Position numbers and translations under genes: made by a program. The notes under the pieces are model-generated. The model was not told where the DNA came from and made no database searches. It was given only the letters and a program-made list of their open reading frames with translations. This document shows, piece by piece, positions 13,334-23,913 of a DNA stretch of 64,000 nt; position 1 is the stretch's first letter; each line of letters begins with the position of its first letter. This stretch comes from Zygnema cylindricum (lineage: Eukaryota; Streptophyta; Zygnematophyceae; Zygnematales; Zygnemataceae): contig JBBHKE010002126.1 in NCBI GenBank assembly GCA_037447655.1, positions 1 to 64,000 of the forward strand. Reading direction: 5' to 3'.

Positions 13334-13999
13334 TAATTTAGGTAAAATTCTTTTTATCGCTAATTGTTCGTGTAATTTAGGTAACAATTCTTGTTATCCC
13401 TAATAATTTGTGTAATTTAGATAACAATTCCTGTTATCACTAACAGTTTGTGTACTTTAGGTAACAATTCTTGTTATCGCTAACTGTTTGTGTAATTTAG
13501 GTAACAATTCTTGTTATCACTAACAGTTTGTGCATTTTAGATATCAATTCATGTTATTGCTAACTGTTTGTGTAATTTAGGTAACAATTCTTGTTATGGC
13601 TAACAGTTTTTGCAATTAAGGTAACAATTCTTATAATTGCTAACAATTTCTGTAATTTAGGTAACAATTCATGTTATTTTTAACTATTTCTATAATTTAG
13701 GTAACAATTCTTGTTATCGCTAACTGTTTGTGTAATTTAGGTAACAAAAATGTTGTTAGCGCTAACAGTTTGTGTAAGTTAGATAACAATTCTTGTTATC
13801 GCTAACTGTTTGTGTAATTAAGGTAACAGTTTTTGTTATCGCTAAAAGTTTGTGTATTTGAGATAACATTTCTTGTTATTGCTAATTGTTTGTGTATATT
13901 AGGTAACAATTCCTAGTATCGCTAACAGTTTGTGGAAGCTAGATAACAATTCTTGTTATCGCTAAGAGTTTGTGTAATTTAGGTAACAATTCTTGTTAT
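13334..13999 (+). repeat. 40-bp satellite array, plus orientation (block 3)
   Basis: About 16 to 17 units. The order of variant units, including a unit with a short insertion near 13741 (gtaacaaaaatgttg) and a gcaattaagg unit near 13609, is repeated to the right of island copy 2 from 16295 on. The repeat has a slightly larger offset because two extra units lie near 16390. Confidence 0.95.
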
Positions 14000-14126
14000 T
14001 ATTGAAAAGTAAGCTTTAGTAAGTCTTAGAAATTTGAGTCTAGGACTTAGAATATTTTTGGAATACCAACTGTTCAATATTGACCAAATTTAGTGTGGAT
14101 TTTTTGTAGTATCTACACGAATTGAT
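14000..14126 (+). mobile_element. Truncated LTR fragment, Copia family A
   Basis: The first 127 bp of the family-A LTR, starting TATTGAAAAG. It stops abruptly at cacgaattgat, where satellite resumes with tgttatcgc. The 3' part of the LTR and any second target-site copy are missing. The first 125 bases read the same as the fragment at 41352-41476, which stops at the same LTR position. Confidence 0.9.
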
Positions 14127-14952
14127 TGTTATCGCTAACTGTTTGTGTAATTTAAGTATTAATATCTGTTAGCGCTAACTGTAAGTGTAATTTAGATAAC
14201 AATTTTTGTTATCGCTAACTGTTTGTGTAAGCTAGGTAACTATTCTTGTAAACGCTAACTGTTTGTGTAAGTTATATAACAAATCTTGTTGGCGCTAACT
14301 GTTTGTGTAAATTATGTAACAATTCTTGTTATCGCTAATTGTTTGTGTTATTTAGGTAACAATACCTGTTAGCGCTAACTGTTTGTGTAATTTTGGTAAC
14401 AATTCTTATTAAAGCTATCAATTTGTGTAATTTCAGTAATCATTCTTGTTATCGCTAACAGTTTGTGTAATTTAGGTATCAATTTGTATTCATGCAAACA
14501 ATTTTTTTTATTTAGGCTACAATTCTTGTTATCACTAACAGTTTGTGTACTTTAGGTATTAATTCTTATTATCGCTAAAAATTTGTGTAAATTAGGTAAC
14601 AATTATTGTTATCGCTAACAGTTTGTGTAATTTAGGTAACAATTATTGTTAATGCTAAGAATGAGCGTAATTTAGGAAACACTTCTTATAATCGCTAACA
14701 GTTTGTGTAATTTAGGTAACAATTCTTGTTATCGCTAACTGTTTTTGTAATTTAGGTCACAATTCTTGTTATCGCTAATTGTTTGTGTAATTTAGGTAAC
14801 AATTCTTATTATCGCTAACTGTTTGTGTAATATAGGTAACAATTATTGTTATCGCTACTTTTTATGTAATTAAGGTAACAATTATTGTTATCGCTAAATG
14901 TTTGTGTAATTTAGGTAACCGTTCTTGTTATCGCTAACTGTTTGTGTAATTT
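14127..14952 (+). repeat. 40-bp satellite array, plus orientation (block 4)
   Basis: About 20 units. The series near 14190-14400 (gtaagctaggtaac, then gttatataacaa, then ttggcgctaac) matches 11225-11430 at an offset of about 2.96 kb. This makes the block the left part of the second copy of a large tandem duplication. The last units before island copy 2 match the last units before island copy 1. Confidence 0.95.
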
Positions 14953-16294
14953 GTTGTTATTTGGTCTAAAATAGACCGCAGAAGCAACCCAAACTATCAA
15001 ATAAAATGTTAAGCAAAGCTAAGCCAATGAACAATCATTTGAAATGCATCCTCCATTTAACATACATGCATACACAGATGCAATCATTCATCCGCACATA
15101 GGCGGAGCAATCATCCGTACACAGACAAAGCAAGCATGCATACACAGATGCATAAATAACATTTAGGGTTACATGAAAATCACAAGGAACCCTAAGACAA
15201 ATGCATAAATAATGCATATCAAACACACATAAAATTAACACATATATATAATAATAAATGAATGCATCACATATAAACAAAAGTATAATCAGATGATAAA
15301 TGTATCATTTAAATGCATGACCTAATCAGCAACCCTAAAAGTCTACATATTCGGTCCCTACTTTTTATGCTAAGCATTGATGATTTCGCTAACAAAGCTC
15401 ATAGTTATATATAAACTTGAAATCAACAAATCACTAATTGTCAAAATATCCAACATAACTTCCACTAAAACATAATATCCTATTACGACATAAATCCTAA
15501 GTGGAAATTACGTAACTATCATTATCTCCTATTTAAACATGATAACCTACTATTAAGAATAAACTAATCGTAAGCGTACACTTGAAAGCCAGGCAATCGT
15601 AAGCGTACATTTGTCTGCAAATACGACACATAAATTAGACTGTCCAAACCCTAATTGGCCATATTAACATTATAATAAACTCTAATTAATTAATACAAAT
15701 AACACAAACAAATGTTGTTCCAAATATTTAGAGGTTCACAAAATCTTATGCTGAGTCATGGTGAATAAATCAGCAGGACTTTGCGAATCTCGTTAAAGCA
15801 TCCGGGACGTCCAAAAATAAATATTGTGTGATTGACGCGATTTTGCGTCACCACTACTTGAATATATCACGGCCTTTGTCACCCTTGATGTTGCGCCACG
15901 TGGCCCCAAAGTCTAGTTGACTAAACGACGTCAACTCATCCAAATCAAACTGTACCGTACCCACGTGCTTCGTCATAAATATCGCCTACCAAAATAAAAG
16001 TACACATGTCCCAAAAAGATTCACTGTACCTTCTCCATAGCTGTCGTCTGTCCCATTCTGTTTTGTACGTGCGACGTACTATTTTAACCTTTCAGAATAT
16101 ATTACATCGGATCGCTTCCTGATCCGCCACCCATTTCACTTACGCATTCCGCGCCACTCAATTAGTCAATAAATATTACTCGTACAATAAACCTCCAATC
16201 CACAAATCTGTTCGAACCTCCACATTATTAAACTAATTACGTACGCAGGAAATACGCGCAATCATGTGCGAAACTGAATCTTCCAAAAAAAATA
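14953..16294. other. 1342-bp island, copy 2
   Basis: A second copy of the 11992-13333 island with exactly the same length and the same TAATTT flanks (14947-14952 and 16295-16300). Copy 2 lies 2961 bp to the right of copy 1, about 74 satellite periods. By eye the first 650 bases are identical; the first difference is 12642 against 15603. After that substitutions are frequent, for example around 15700-15730, 15866-15935 and 16120-16265. Because the flanking satellite is duplicated too, copy 2 arose by tandem duplication, not by an independent insertion. Confidence 0.72.
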
Positions 16295-18079
16295 TAATTT
16301 AGGTAAAATTTTTGTTATCGCTAATTGTTCGTTGGTTTAGGTAACAATTCTTGTTATCCCTAACAATTTGTGTAAGTTAGATAAACATTCTTGTTATCGC
16401 TAACAGTTTGTATAATTTAGGTAACATTTCTTGTTATTGCTAACTGTTTCTGTAATTTAGATAACAATTCCTGTTATCACTAACAGTTTGTGTACTTTAG
16501 GTAACAATTCTTGTTATCGCTAACTATTTCTGTAATTTAGGTAACAATTCTTGTTATCACTAACAGTTTGTGTATTTTAGATATTAATTCATGTTATTGC
16601 TAACTGTTTGTGTAATTTAGGTAACAATTCTTGTTATGGCTAACAGTTTTTGCAATTAAGGTAACAATTCTTCTAATTGCTAACAATTTCTGTAATTTAG
16701 GTAACAATTCATGTAATTTTTAACTATTTCTATAATTTAGGTAACAATTCTTGTTATCGCTAACTGTTTATGTAATTTAGGTAACAAAAATGTTGTTAGC
16801 GCTAACAGTTTGTGTAAGTTCGATAACAATTCTTGTTATCGCTAACTGTTTGTGTAATTAAGGTAACAGTTTTTGTTATCGCTAGAAGTTTTTGTATTTG
16901 AGGTAACACTTCTTGTTATTGCTAATTGTTTTTGTATATTAGGTAACAATTCCTGTTATCGCTAACAGTTTGTAGAAGTTAGATAACAATTCTTGTTATC
17001 GCTAACAGTTTGTGTAATTTAGGTAACAATTTTTGTTATCGCTAATTGTTTCTGTAATTTAGGTAACAATTCTTGTTATCGCTAATTTTTTGTGTAATTT
17101 AGGTAACAATTATTGTTATCACTAACAATTTGTGTATGTTATATAACAATTAATGTTAGAGCTAACTGTTTTTTTAACTGAGGTTACAATTCCTGTTATC
17201 GCTAACAGTTTGTGTAATTTAGATAATAATTCTTCTTAGCGCTAAAAGTTTATGTAATCTACATAACAATTATTGTTATCGCTAACTGTTTCTATAATTT
17301 AGGATACAATTCTTGTTATGGCTAATAGTTTGTGTAATTTAGGAAATAATTCCTCTTATCGCTTACTGTTTGTGTAATTTAGGTAACAATTCTTGTTATC
17401 TCTTACTATTTGTGTAATTAACAAAACAATTCTTGTTATCGCTAATTGTTTGTGTAATTTAGGTAACAATTCTTGTTATCGCTAACACTTTGTGTAATTT
17501 AGGTAACAATTCTTGTTAGCGCTAACTGTTTGTGTAATTTAGGTAACAATTCTTGTTATCACTAACAGTTTGTGTATTTTAGATATCAATTCATGTTATT
17601 GCTAACTGTTTGTGTAATTTAGGTAACAATTCTTGTTATGGCTAACAGTTTTTGCAATTAAGGTAAGAATTCTTCTAATTGCTAACAATTTCTGTAATTA
17701 AGGTAACAATTCATGTTATTTTTTACTATTTCTATAATTTAGGTATTAATTCTTGTTATCGCTAACAGTTTGTGTAATTTAGGTAACAATTCTTGTTATC
17801 GCTAATTGTTTGTGTAATTTAGGTAACAATTCTTCTTATCACTAACAATTTGTGTATGTTACATAACAATTAATGTTAGCGCTAACAATTTTTTTAACTG
17901 AGGTTAGAATTCCTGTTATTGCTAACAGTTTGTGTAATTTAGATAATAATTTTTCTTAGCGCTAAAAGTTTTTGTAATTTAGATTACAATTCCTATTATG
18001 CTGACTGTTTCTATAATTTAGGATACAATTCTTGTTATGGCTAATAGTTTGTGTAATTTAGGATACAATTCTTGTTATC
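16295..18079 (+). repeat. 40-bp satellite array, plus orientation (block 5)
   Basis: About 45 units. A group of five or six variant units (tttgcaattaagg, then ttctaattgctaac, then catgtaattttta/catgttatttttt, then tctataatttagg) starts near 16641 and recurs near 17643, about 25 units later. It is also seen near 13601, exactly 76 periods to the left. The stretch 17652-17982 reappears reversed in the corrupted block that follows. Confidence 0.95.
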
Positions 18080-18477
18080 GATTTAATGTTTTTGAAAATC
18101 GCGATTCTTTTTAATAATAGATTTAATGTGTTTGACAATCGTTATTGTCCTTAAGATTGGAGTCAATTTTTTTAACAATCGCGATTGTAATTAACAATAC
18201 ATTGTATGTGTTTAACAATCACTATTCTTCTTAACAATGGATTTAATGTGTTTGTTAATCGCTATTGTTCTTAACAATGGATTTAATGTGTTTGACAATC
18301 GCTATTGTTCTTAATTATGGATTTAATATCTTTATCATTTTTTATTGTACTTAACAATGGAATTAATGTCTTTAACAATCGTTAATCTTCTTAAGAATGG
18401 AATTAACGTTNNNNNNNNNNAGAGTAAAGGAATTAAGAACACATCTTACATGTAAGACATAACTTTACTAGTTAGGA
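18080..18477. other. Reversed (not complemented) block around an assembly gap
   Basis: 18080-18410 reads as the exact character reversal of 17652-17982: base x equals base 36062-x for 331 of 331 positions, with no complementing. On the far side of the gap, 18421-18477 is the reversal of 57 bases of the family-A LTR, equivalent to 4992-5048. Of these, 18421-18456 mirror 18478-18513. If the whole 398-base block is flipped as text, it reads LTR piece, ten N, satellite piece. DNA cannot normally be copied this way, so I treat it as an assembly or gap-filling error and not as a second satellite. Confidence 0.93.
18411..18420. other. Sequence gap (10 N)
   Basis: Ten unresolved bases. The two flanks are satellite and LTR, both in reversed text order. 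The gap length is probably a placeholder. Confidence 1.
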
Positions 18478-18805
18478 GAATGTACATTCTACACAAGAAT
18501 TAAGGAAATGAGAGCACTGAGTGCAGTTTAAGGTGTTTATTGCTCTATTGTCTATAATTTGCTTGTAGTACATGTTTGTTTGGTTGAAATACCTCTTTCG
18601 TTTGGAGTTACATATCTTACACTATAGATCTAGTCTTTTAGGCATTTCTCTTTGGGTTTGCTTTCGCTAACATGTCTGATAATGGCTCAGCTCATATTGC
18701 AAGTGCTCCTATTAGCCCTAGTGCTCCACCTACTCCTGCTAGTGCAAGTGTCGCTCTTAGTGGGAGTGGATCACAGCCGAGTCTTAATGCCCATGACCTA
18801 CAACA
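18478..18805 (+). mobile_element. Partial LTR, Copia family A (3' portion)
   Basis: Matches the family-A LTR from gaatgtacattc to its CA end (ctacaaca at 18805), followed by satellite. The left part of the LTR is missing because of the corrupted gap next to it. The gag ATG at 18671 and the Ser/Ala/Pro-rich gag N-terminus are present up to the LTR end. Whether this was a solo LTR or part of a longer element cannot be told from this assembly. Confidence 0.85.
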
Positions 18806-20596
18806 AGGTACCCATTCTTGTACGCGCTAACAGTTTGTGTAAGTTAGGCAACCCTTCTTATTAGCCTTCATTGATTATGTTATGTAGGAAACAATTCTTG
18901 TTATCGCTAATAGTTTGTGTAAGTTAGGTTACAATTTTTGTTAGCCCTTAGAGTTTGTGAAGAGTTAGGTAACAATTCTTAATATCGCAAAATGTTTGTG
19001 TAATTTAGGTAAGAATTCTTGTTATTGCTAATTGTTTGTGTAATTTAGGTAACAATTCCTCTTATCCATAAGAGTTTGTGTAAGTTAGGTAACCATTATT
19101 GTTAGCGCTAACAGTTTGTGTAAGTTCGATAACAATTCATGTTATCGCTAACAGTTTCTATAATTTAGGAAACAATTTTTGTTATCACTAACAGTTCTGT
19201 AAGTTAGATAACCATTCTTGTTAGCGCTAATTGTTTGTGTAATTTAGGTAACAATTATTGTTATCGCTAACAGTTTCTGTGAGTTAGACAACAATTCTTG
19301 TTAGCCCTAATAGTTTGTGTAACTTAGGTAACAATTTTTGTTATCGCTAATTGTTTGTTTAAGTTAAATAATAATTCTTGTTATCGCTAACTGTTTGTGT
19401 AAATAAGATAACAGTTCTTGTTAAAGCAAACAATTTGTGTAATTTAGATAACAATTCTTGTTATCGTTAATAGTTTGTGTAAATAAGATAATAATTCTTG
19501 TTATCGCTAAATGTTTGTTGAATTTAGGTAATAATTTTTATAATCGCTAACAATTTGTGTAATTTAGGTAAGAATTCTTGTTATTGCTAACTGTTTGTGT
19601 AATATAGGTACGAATTCGTGTTATCGCTAATTGTTTGTGTAATTTAGGTAACAATTCTTGTTTTCGCTAACTGTTTGTCTAATTTTGATATTAATTCATG
19701 TTATCGCTAACAGGTTGTGTAAGTTAGGTAACAATGTCTGTTAGCCCAAATAGTTTGTGTAATTTACAAACAATTCCTGTTATCGCTAACAGTTTGTGTA
19801 ATTAAGGTAACAATTTTTGTTATCGCTAAGTGTTTGTGTAATTTAGGTAACAATTATTGTTATCGCTAATTATTTGTGTAATTAATGTAACACTTCTTGT
19901 TATCGCTAACTGTTTGTGTAATATAGGTAAGAATTTTTGTTATCGCTAACAATTTGTAATTTAGGTAACAATTTTTGTTATCGCGAATTGTTTGTGTAAT
20001 TTAGGTAACACTTCTTGTTATGGCTAACAGTTTAGGTAATTTAGGTAACAATTCCAGTTATAGCTAACTATTAGTGTAATTTAGGTAAGAATTCTTGTTA
20101 TCGCTAATTGTTTGTGTAATTTAGGTAACAATTGTTGTTATCACTAACTTTTTATGTAATTTAGTAAACAGTTCTTGTTATCGCTAACTATTTGTGTAAT
20201 TTTGGTAACAATTCTTATTATCGCTAACTGTTTGTGTAATTTAGGTAAGAATTTTTGTTATCGCTAAATGTTTTTGTAATTTAGGTAACACTTCTTGTTA
20301 TCGCTAACTTATTGTGTAATCTAAATAGCAATTATTGTTATCGCTAACTGTTAATGTAATTTAGGTAACAATTCTTGTTATCGCTAACTGTTGTGTAATT
20401 TAGGTGAAAATTCTTGTTATCGCTAACTATTTGTGTAATTTAGGTGAGAATTTTTATTATCCTTAAATGTTTTTGTAATTTAGGTTACAATTCTTGTTAT
20501 CGCTAATAGTTTTTGTAATTTAGATAACAATTTCCTTATCGCTAACTGTTTTTGAAATATAGATATTAATTTTTGTTTTCGCTAACAGTTTGTGAA
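18806..20596 (+). repeat. 40-bp satellite array, plus orientation (block 6)
   Basis: About 45 units, somewhat more diverged than block 5, with several 1-3 base indels. Nothing else is visible. Confidence 0.95.
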
Positions 20597-20672
20597 ACTC
20601 TGAACCTCCATAAGTCCTCAGAGTGGACAGCTTCCAAAAAGCCTCTAGGATAATCCTGACCCCTTTAAGTTT
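20597..20672. other. 76-bp non-satellite island
   Basis: A short sequence unlike the 40-bp unit, running from ctctgaacctcc to cccctttaagttta between satellite units. It contains the inverted repeats CTCTGA/TCAGAG and AGGAT-A-ATCCT. I see no target-site duplication and do not recognise it. It resembles the 1-255 flank only in being hairpin-rich. Confidence 0.6.
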
Positions 20673-21185
20673 AGTGTAATTTAGGTAACAATTCTTTTTA
20701 TCGCTAATAATTTGTGTAAGTTAGGAAATAATTACTGTTAGCGCTAAGAATTTGTGTATTTAGGTAACAATTCCTTTTAGCGCTAACTGTTGTGTAATTA
20801 AGATAAAAATTATTGTTAACGCTAACATTTTGTGTAATTTAGGTAACAATTTTTGTTATCGTTATTAGTTTGTGTAATTTAGGTAACAATTCCTATTATT
20901 GCTAACAGTTTGTGTAGTTTAGATAAAAATTATTGTTATCGCTAATAGTTAGTGTAATTTAGGTAACAATTCTTGTTATGGCTAATAGTTTGTGTAAGTT
21001 AGGAAAACATACTTGTTAGCTCTAAAAATTTGTGTATTTAGGTAACAATTCTTGTTAGCGCTAACAGTTTGTGTAAGTTAGGTAACAATGCTTCTTCGCA
21101 CAAACAGTCTGTGTAATTAACAAAACAATTCCTATTATCGCTTACAGTTTGTGTAATTTAGGAAACATCTCTTGTTATCGCTAAC
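20673..21185 (+). repeat. 40-bp satellite array, plus orientation (block 7)
   Basis: About 13 units up to the insertion site of the full-length family-A element. The last five bases, CTAAC, are the target-site duplication. Confidence 0.95.
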
Positions 21186-21875
21186 CATTGAAAAATAAGC
21201 TTTAGTAAGCCTTAGAAATTTGAGTCTAGAACTTATAATATTTTTGGAATACCAACTGTTCAATATTGACCAAATTTAGTGTGGATTTTTTGTAGTATCT
21301 ACACGAATTGATATCTTTAAGTTAATTAGTGTGTAGGGCCGCCAATAAATGTAGACGTGATAAGAATCACCCGGATTTTTAGGGTATAGATATTGTTAGT
21401 GGACAATTCTGGTCCAAACACTTAGATTTTTGTTAGTACAGTGTCTGGTGAACCATGTACATACGTTTTAGATGTTTTCTAGATATTTTAGATGTTTTTT
21501 AGATCTTTTGAGTATTTAGTTCAATTAGGATTGATCATTTCAATACAGAATGTACATTCTACACAAGAGTTAAGGAAATGAGAGCACTGAGTGCAGTTTA
21601 AGGTGTTTTATGCTCTATTGTCTCTAATTTGCTTGTAGTACATGTTTGTTTGGTTGAAAGACCTCTTTCTTTGGGAGTAACATATCTTATAATATAGATC
21701 TAGTCTTTTAGGCATTTCTCTTTGGGTTTGCTTCCGCTAATATATTTGATAATGGCTCAGCTCCTATTGCAAGTGCTCCTATTAGCCCTAGTGCTCCACC
21801 TGCTCCTGCTGGTGCAAGTGTGACTCATAGTGGGAGTGGATCACAGCCGAGTCTAAATGCCCATGACCTTCAACA
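21186..21875 (+). repeat. 5' LTR of family-A element
   Basis: Starts CATTGAAAAAT, where other copies have TATTGAAAAG, and ends CTTCAACA directly before the primer-binding site. The ATG that begins gag in other copies is ATA at 21742-21744. LTR roles (promoter, R region and integrase end sequences) are family knowledge; I see no strong TATA box in this LTR. Confidence 0.9.
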
Positions 21876-22686
21876 GGTTATGGGCCCATCGCCCAAATTG
21901 CCTATTTTTGACGGAACTGACTACTTATACTGAGAAGATATGTTGAGCTCATATTTCGAGGAGAGGGATTTGTCACCCATTCTGGAAGGAACAGCGGATG
22001 TGACTGCGCCGGATTGGAGAACGAAGAATCTCCATTGCCTCAACGTCTTGAAGCAGTCTATGACAAAAGATTTGGTAATGTCGTATCTTGAGATGAAGAA
22101 AGCATCTGATGTTTGCTTTAGTGTACGTGCTGTGTATGTTCAGCTAGATGTTACCGTCTAGACTAACATAGCCACTCAGATTTCTGAATTTAAGTATTCT
22201 GGAGGTAGTATGTCAGATCATTGTCATGCTATGAAAAGGTTGTTTCTTCAGAGTACTAGTGCAGGTGGGGACTTTTCACCACCTCAGCAAGCTATGTTGT
22301 TGATGAGAACTTTGCCCGATGAATATAAGGGAGCCATTTATAGGCTTAGGGCTATTCCACAACGTCAATGGAACATAGCATTAGCAATTCAACTTATTTT
22401 GAGTGAAGAAGCTAACCAAATGTCACAAAGAGGTAGTAGTAAGTCTGTTCAGGCACTAGCTAACCAGTTTTCAGACTCTAAGATTGGCAATGGCAGTGGC
22501 AGAGGTAGTGGTCCTAGAAAGACACCTTTGACATGCTATTATTGTGATGAAAAAGGCCATGTTTTCAGATTGTGTAATGCCTACAAGAGAGCGAAAGCTA
22601 CAGGAAATTTTCGCTATGGTTGGGACGAAAGCCGGGTTCCTTCTCAATCTGGTGGACGACCAACTTCTTTATTCAACGAAATATAG
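21742..22686 (+). pseudogene. Copia gag remnant (nucleocapsid with CCHC zinc knuckle)
   Basis: Gag builds the virus-like particle and binds element RNA. The frame runs from the lost start (ATA at 21742) through the LTR/internal boundary. In-frame stops lie at 21931 (TGA, Trp expected from the family-B sequence at the matching site) and 22159 (TAG, where the minus-strand copy has CAG). The part from 22210 is open. A zinc knuckle CYYCDEKGHVFRLC (CX2CX4HX4C) lies near 22537-22578. The frame ends with TAG at 22684-22686, and the protease frame follows in the same register. The same TAG occurs in the minus-strand copy (34851-34853), so this stop is shared by the family while the two upstream stops are private. 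Confidence 0.88.
21876..21888 (+). promoter_or_regulatory. Primer-binding site, half initiator tRNA-Met type
   Basis: GGTTATGGGCCCA begins right after the LTR end. It is the reverse complement of TGGGCCCATAACC, the anticodon stem-loop of eukaryotic initiator tRNA-Met. That is the primer type of Drosophila copia, which uses a cleaved 5' tRNA half. The usual plant site complementary to the tRNA 3' end (TGGTATCAGAGC) is absent. The site lies inside the gag frame and encodes Val-Met-Gly-Pro. Confidence 0.85.
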
Positions 22687-23913
22687 GAGGAGGATGTGAG
22701 CAGCTATCCCATCAAAAGCGAAAAGAAATACTTTGCGATGGCACAAGCAACGGAAGGCGTGGAGGAAGACGAATGGATAATGGACTCCGGTACATCTGCC
22801 CACATGTGCCGCAATCGCCATCTATATGAGAGTGTTCAATATATTTCACCCATCAAAATTTATTTTAGTGATGATACCTTTGTTGAGTCAAAAGCAAAGG
22901 GGAGGGTGTCACTTATGTTGAACGTAGAGGGAAAACCTGTGAAAAGGGTTTTGGAAGATGTGTTGCATGTCCCAGCTTTTAAAAGAAACTTTTTCTCTAC
23001 GTCAGTGGTAGAAAAGAAAGGTTTTAAAACTATATCTGAGAATGGAAAGAAAAGAGTGAGTAAGAATGGGAAAATAGTTGTAGAAGGATTTGCTGGAGGA
23101 AACAATTTGTATCGGTTGAGTCTTGCAAATGATAATGACAATGATGTTATGTACTCAAGTGTAATCAGTGATTGTGATTTATGGCATAAACGTTTAGGAC
23201 ATGTGAATTATGATAGATTAGAAAAGATGGTAAATCAAAAAATGGTGGAAGGTGTAAAAACTAGTCAAAAACGAGCATCAAATGTATTTGATGGTTGTGC
23301 AATGGGAAAAATTAATAAGTTGCCTTTTCCTTTGCAAACTGATCATAGAAGTAGCAGGGTGTTAGAACTAATTTATTCAGATGTATGGGGGCCATCTAGG
23401 TATCCATCTGTGGGAGGTACTAAGTTTATGCTTACCTTTACTGATTACTATAGTAGATTTACTTCAGTTTATTTTTTAAAGAGTAAGGATGAAGTTTTTT
23501 CAAAATTTATGGAGTATAAGGCTTGGGTTGAAAATCTGCATGAGAGAAAGATAGGGGGATTCAGATCTGATAATGGAGGGGAGTACATTTCTAATGAATT
23601 TGCAGAATTCCTAAAATTGCATAGAATCTCATGTCAGCTAACCGTTCCCTATTCTCCGGAACAAAATGGTGTTTCACAGAGGATGAATAGGACCATATCA
23701 GAGTGTGCTAGGAGAATGATGGGTGATATGGACATAGATTACAAGTTTTGGGCAGAGGCCATAAATTGTGGAGCTTATGTGAGAAACAGGCTAGAAACAA
23801 GGGCAGTAAAGGATAAACCACCTTACGAAATGTGGACAGGACAAAAACCAGATGTAAGTTACTTCAAAGTTTTTGGAAGTAAGATATTTATGCTAGATAA
23901 TGATCCACAATAA
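22687..23913 (+). pseudogene. Copia protease-integrase remnant
   Basis: The frame continues in register after the TAG at 22684. The aspartic protease motif Asp-Ser-Gly is intact at 22783-22791. A GAG-pre-integrase/zinc-binding region follows (WHKRLGHVN); in the final Cys pair the first Cys is Phe (23287-23289), while the minus-strand copy keeps Cys. The integrase core shows SDVWGP and SDNGGEY, carrying the first two catalytic Asp. The catalytic Glu is Gln at 23677-23679 (NGVSQRMNR). The frame ends at a TAA at 23911-23913, but homology continues. With the Glu lost, integrase should be inactive. Confidence 0.9.

Noticed and set aside
18080-18410. A second, distinct 40-bp satellite family (gatttaatgtgtttg type)
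   Set aside because: It is the exact text reversal of 17652-17982, not an independent sequence family.
18652-18864. Leu/Val-rich short frames at 18652, 26544 and 39507 (minus) as membrane peptides
   Set aside because: They are out-of-frame readings of the gag N-terminus in the LTR; the real frame is the Ser/Ala/Pro-rich one starting at the LTR ATG.
21186-21900. Standard plant Copia primer site (TGGTATCAGAGC)
   Set aside because: Not present after the LTR; the site found is the half-tRNA type.
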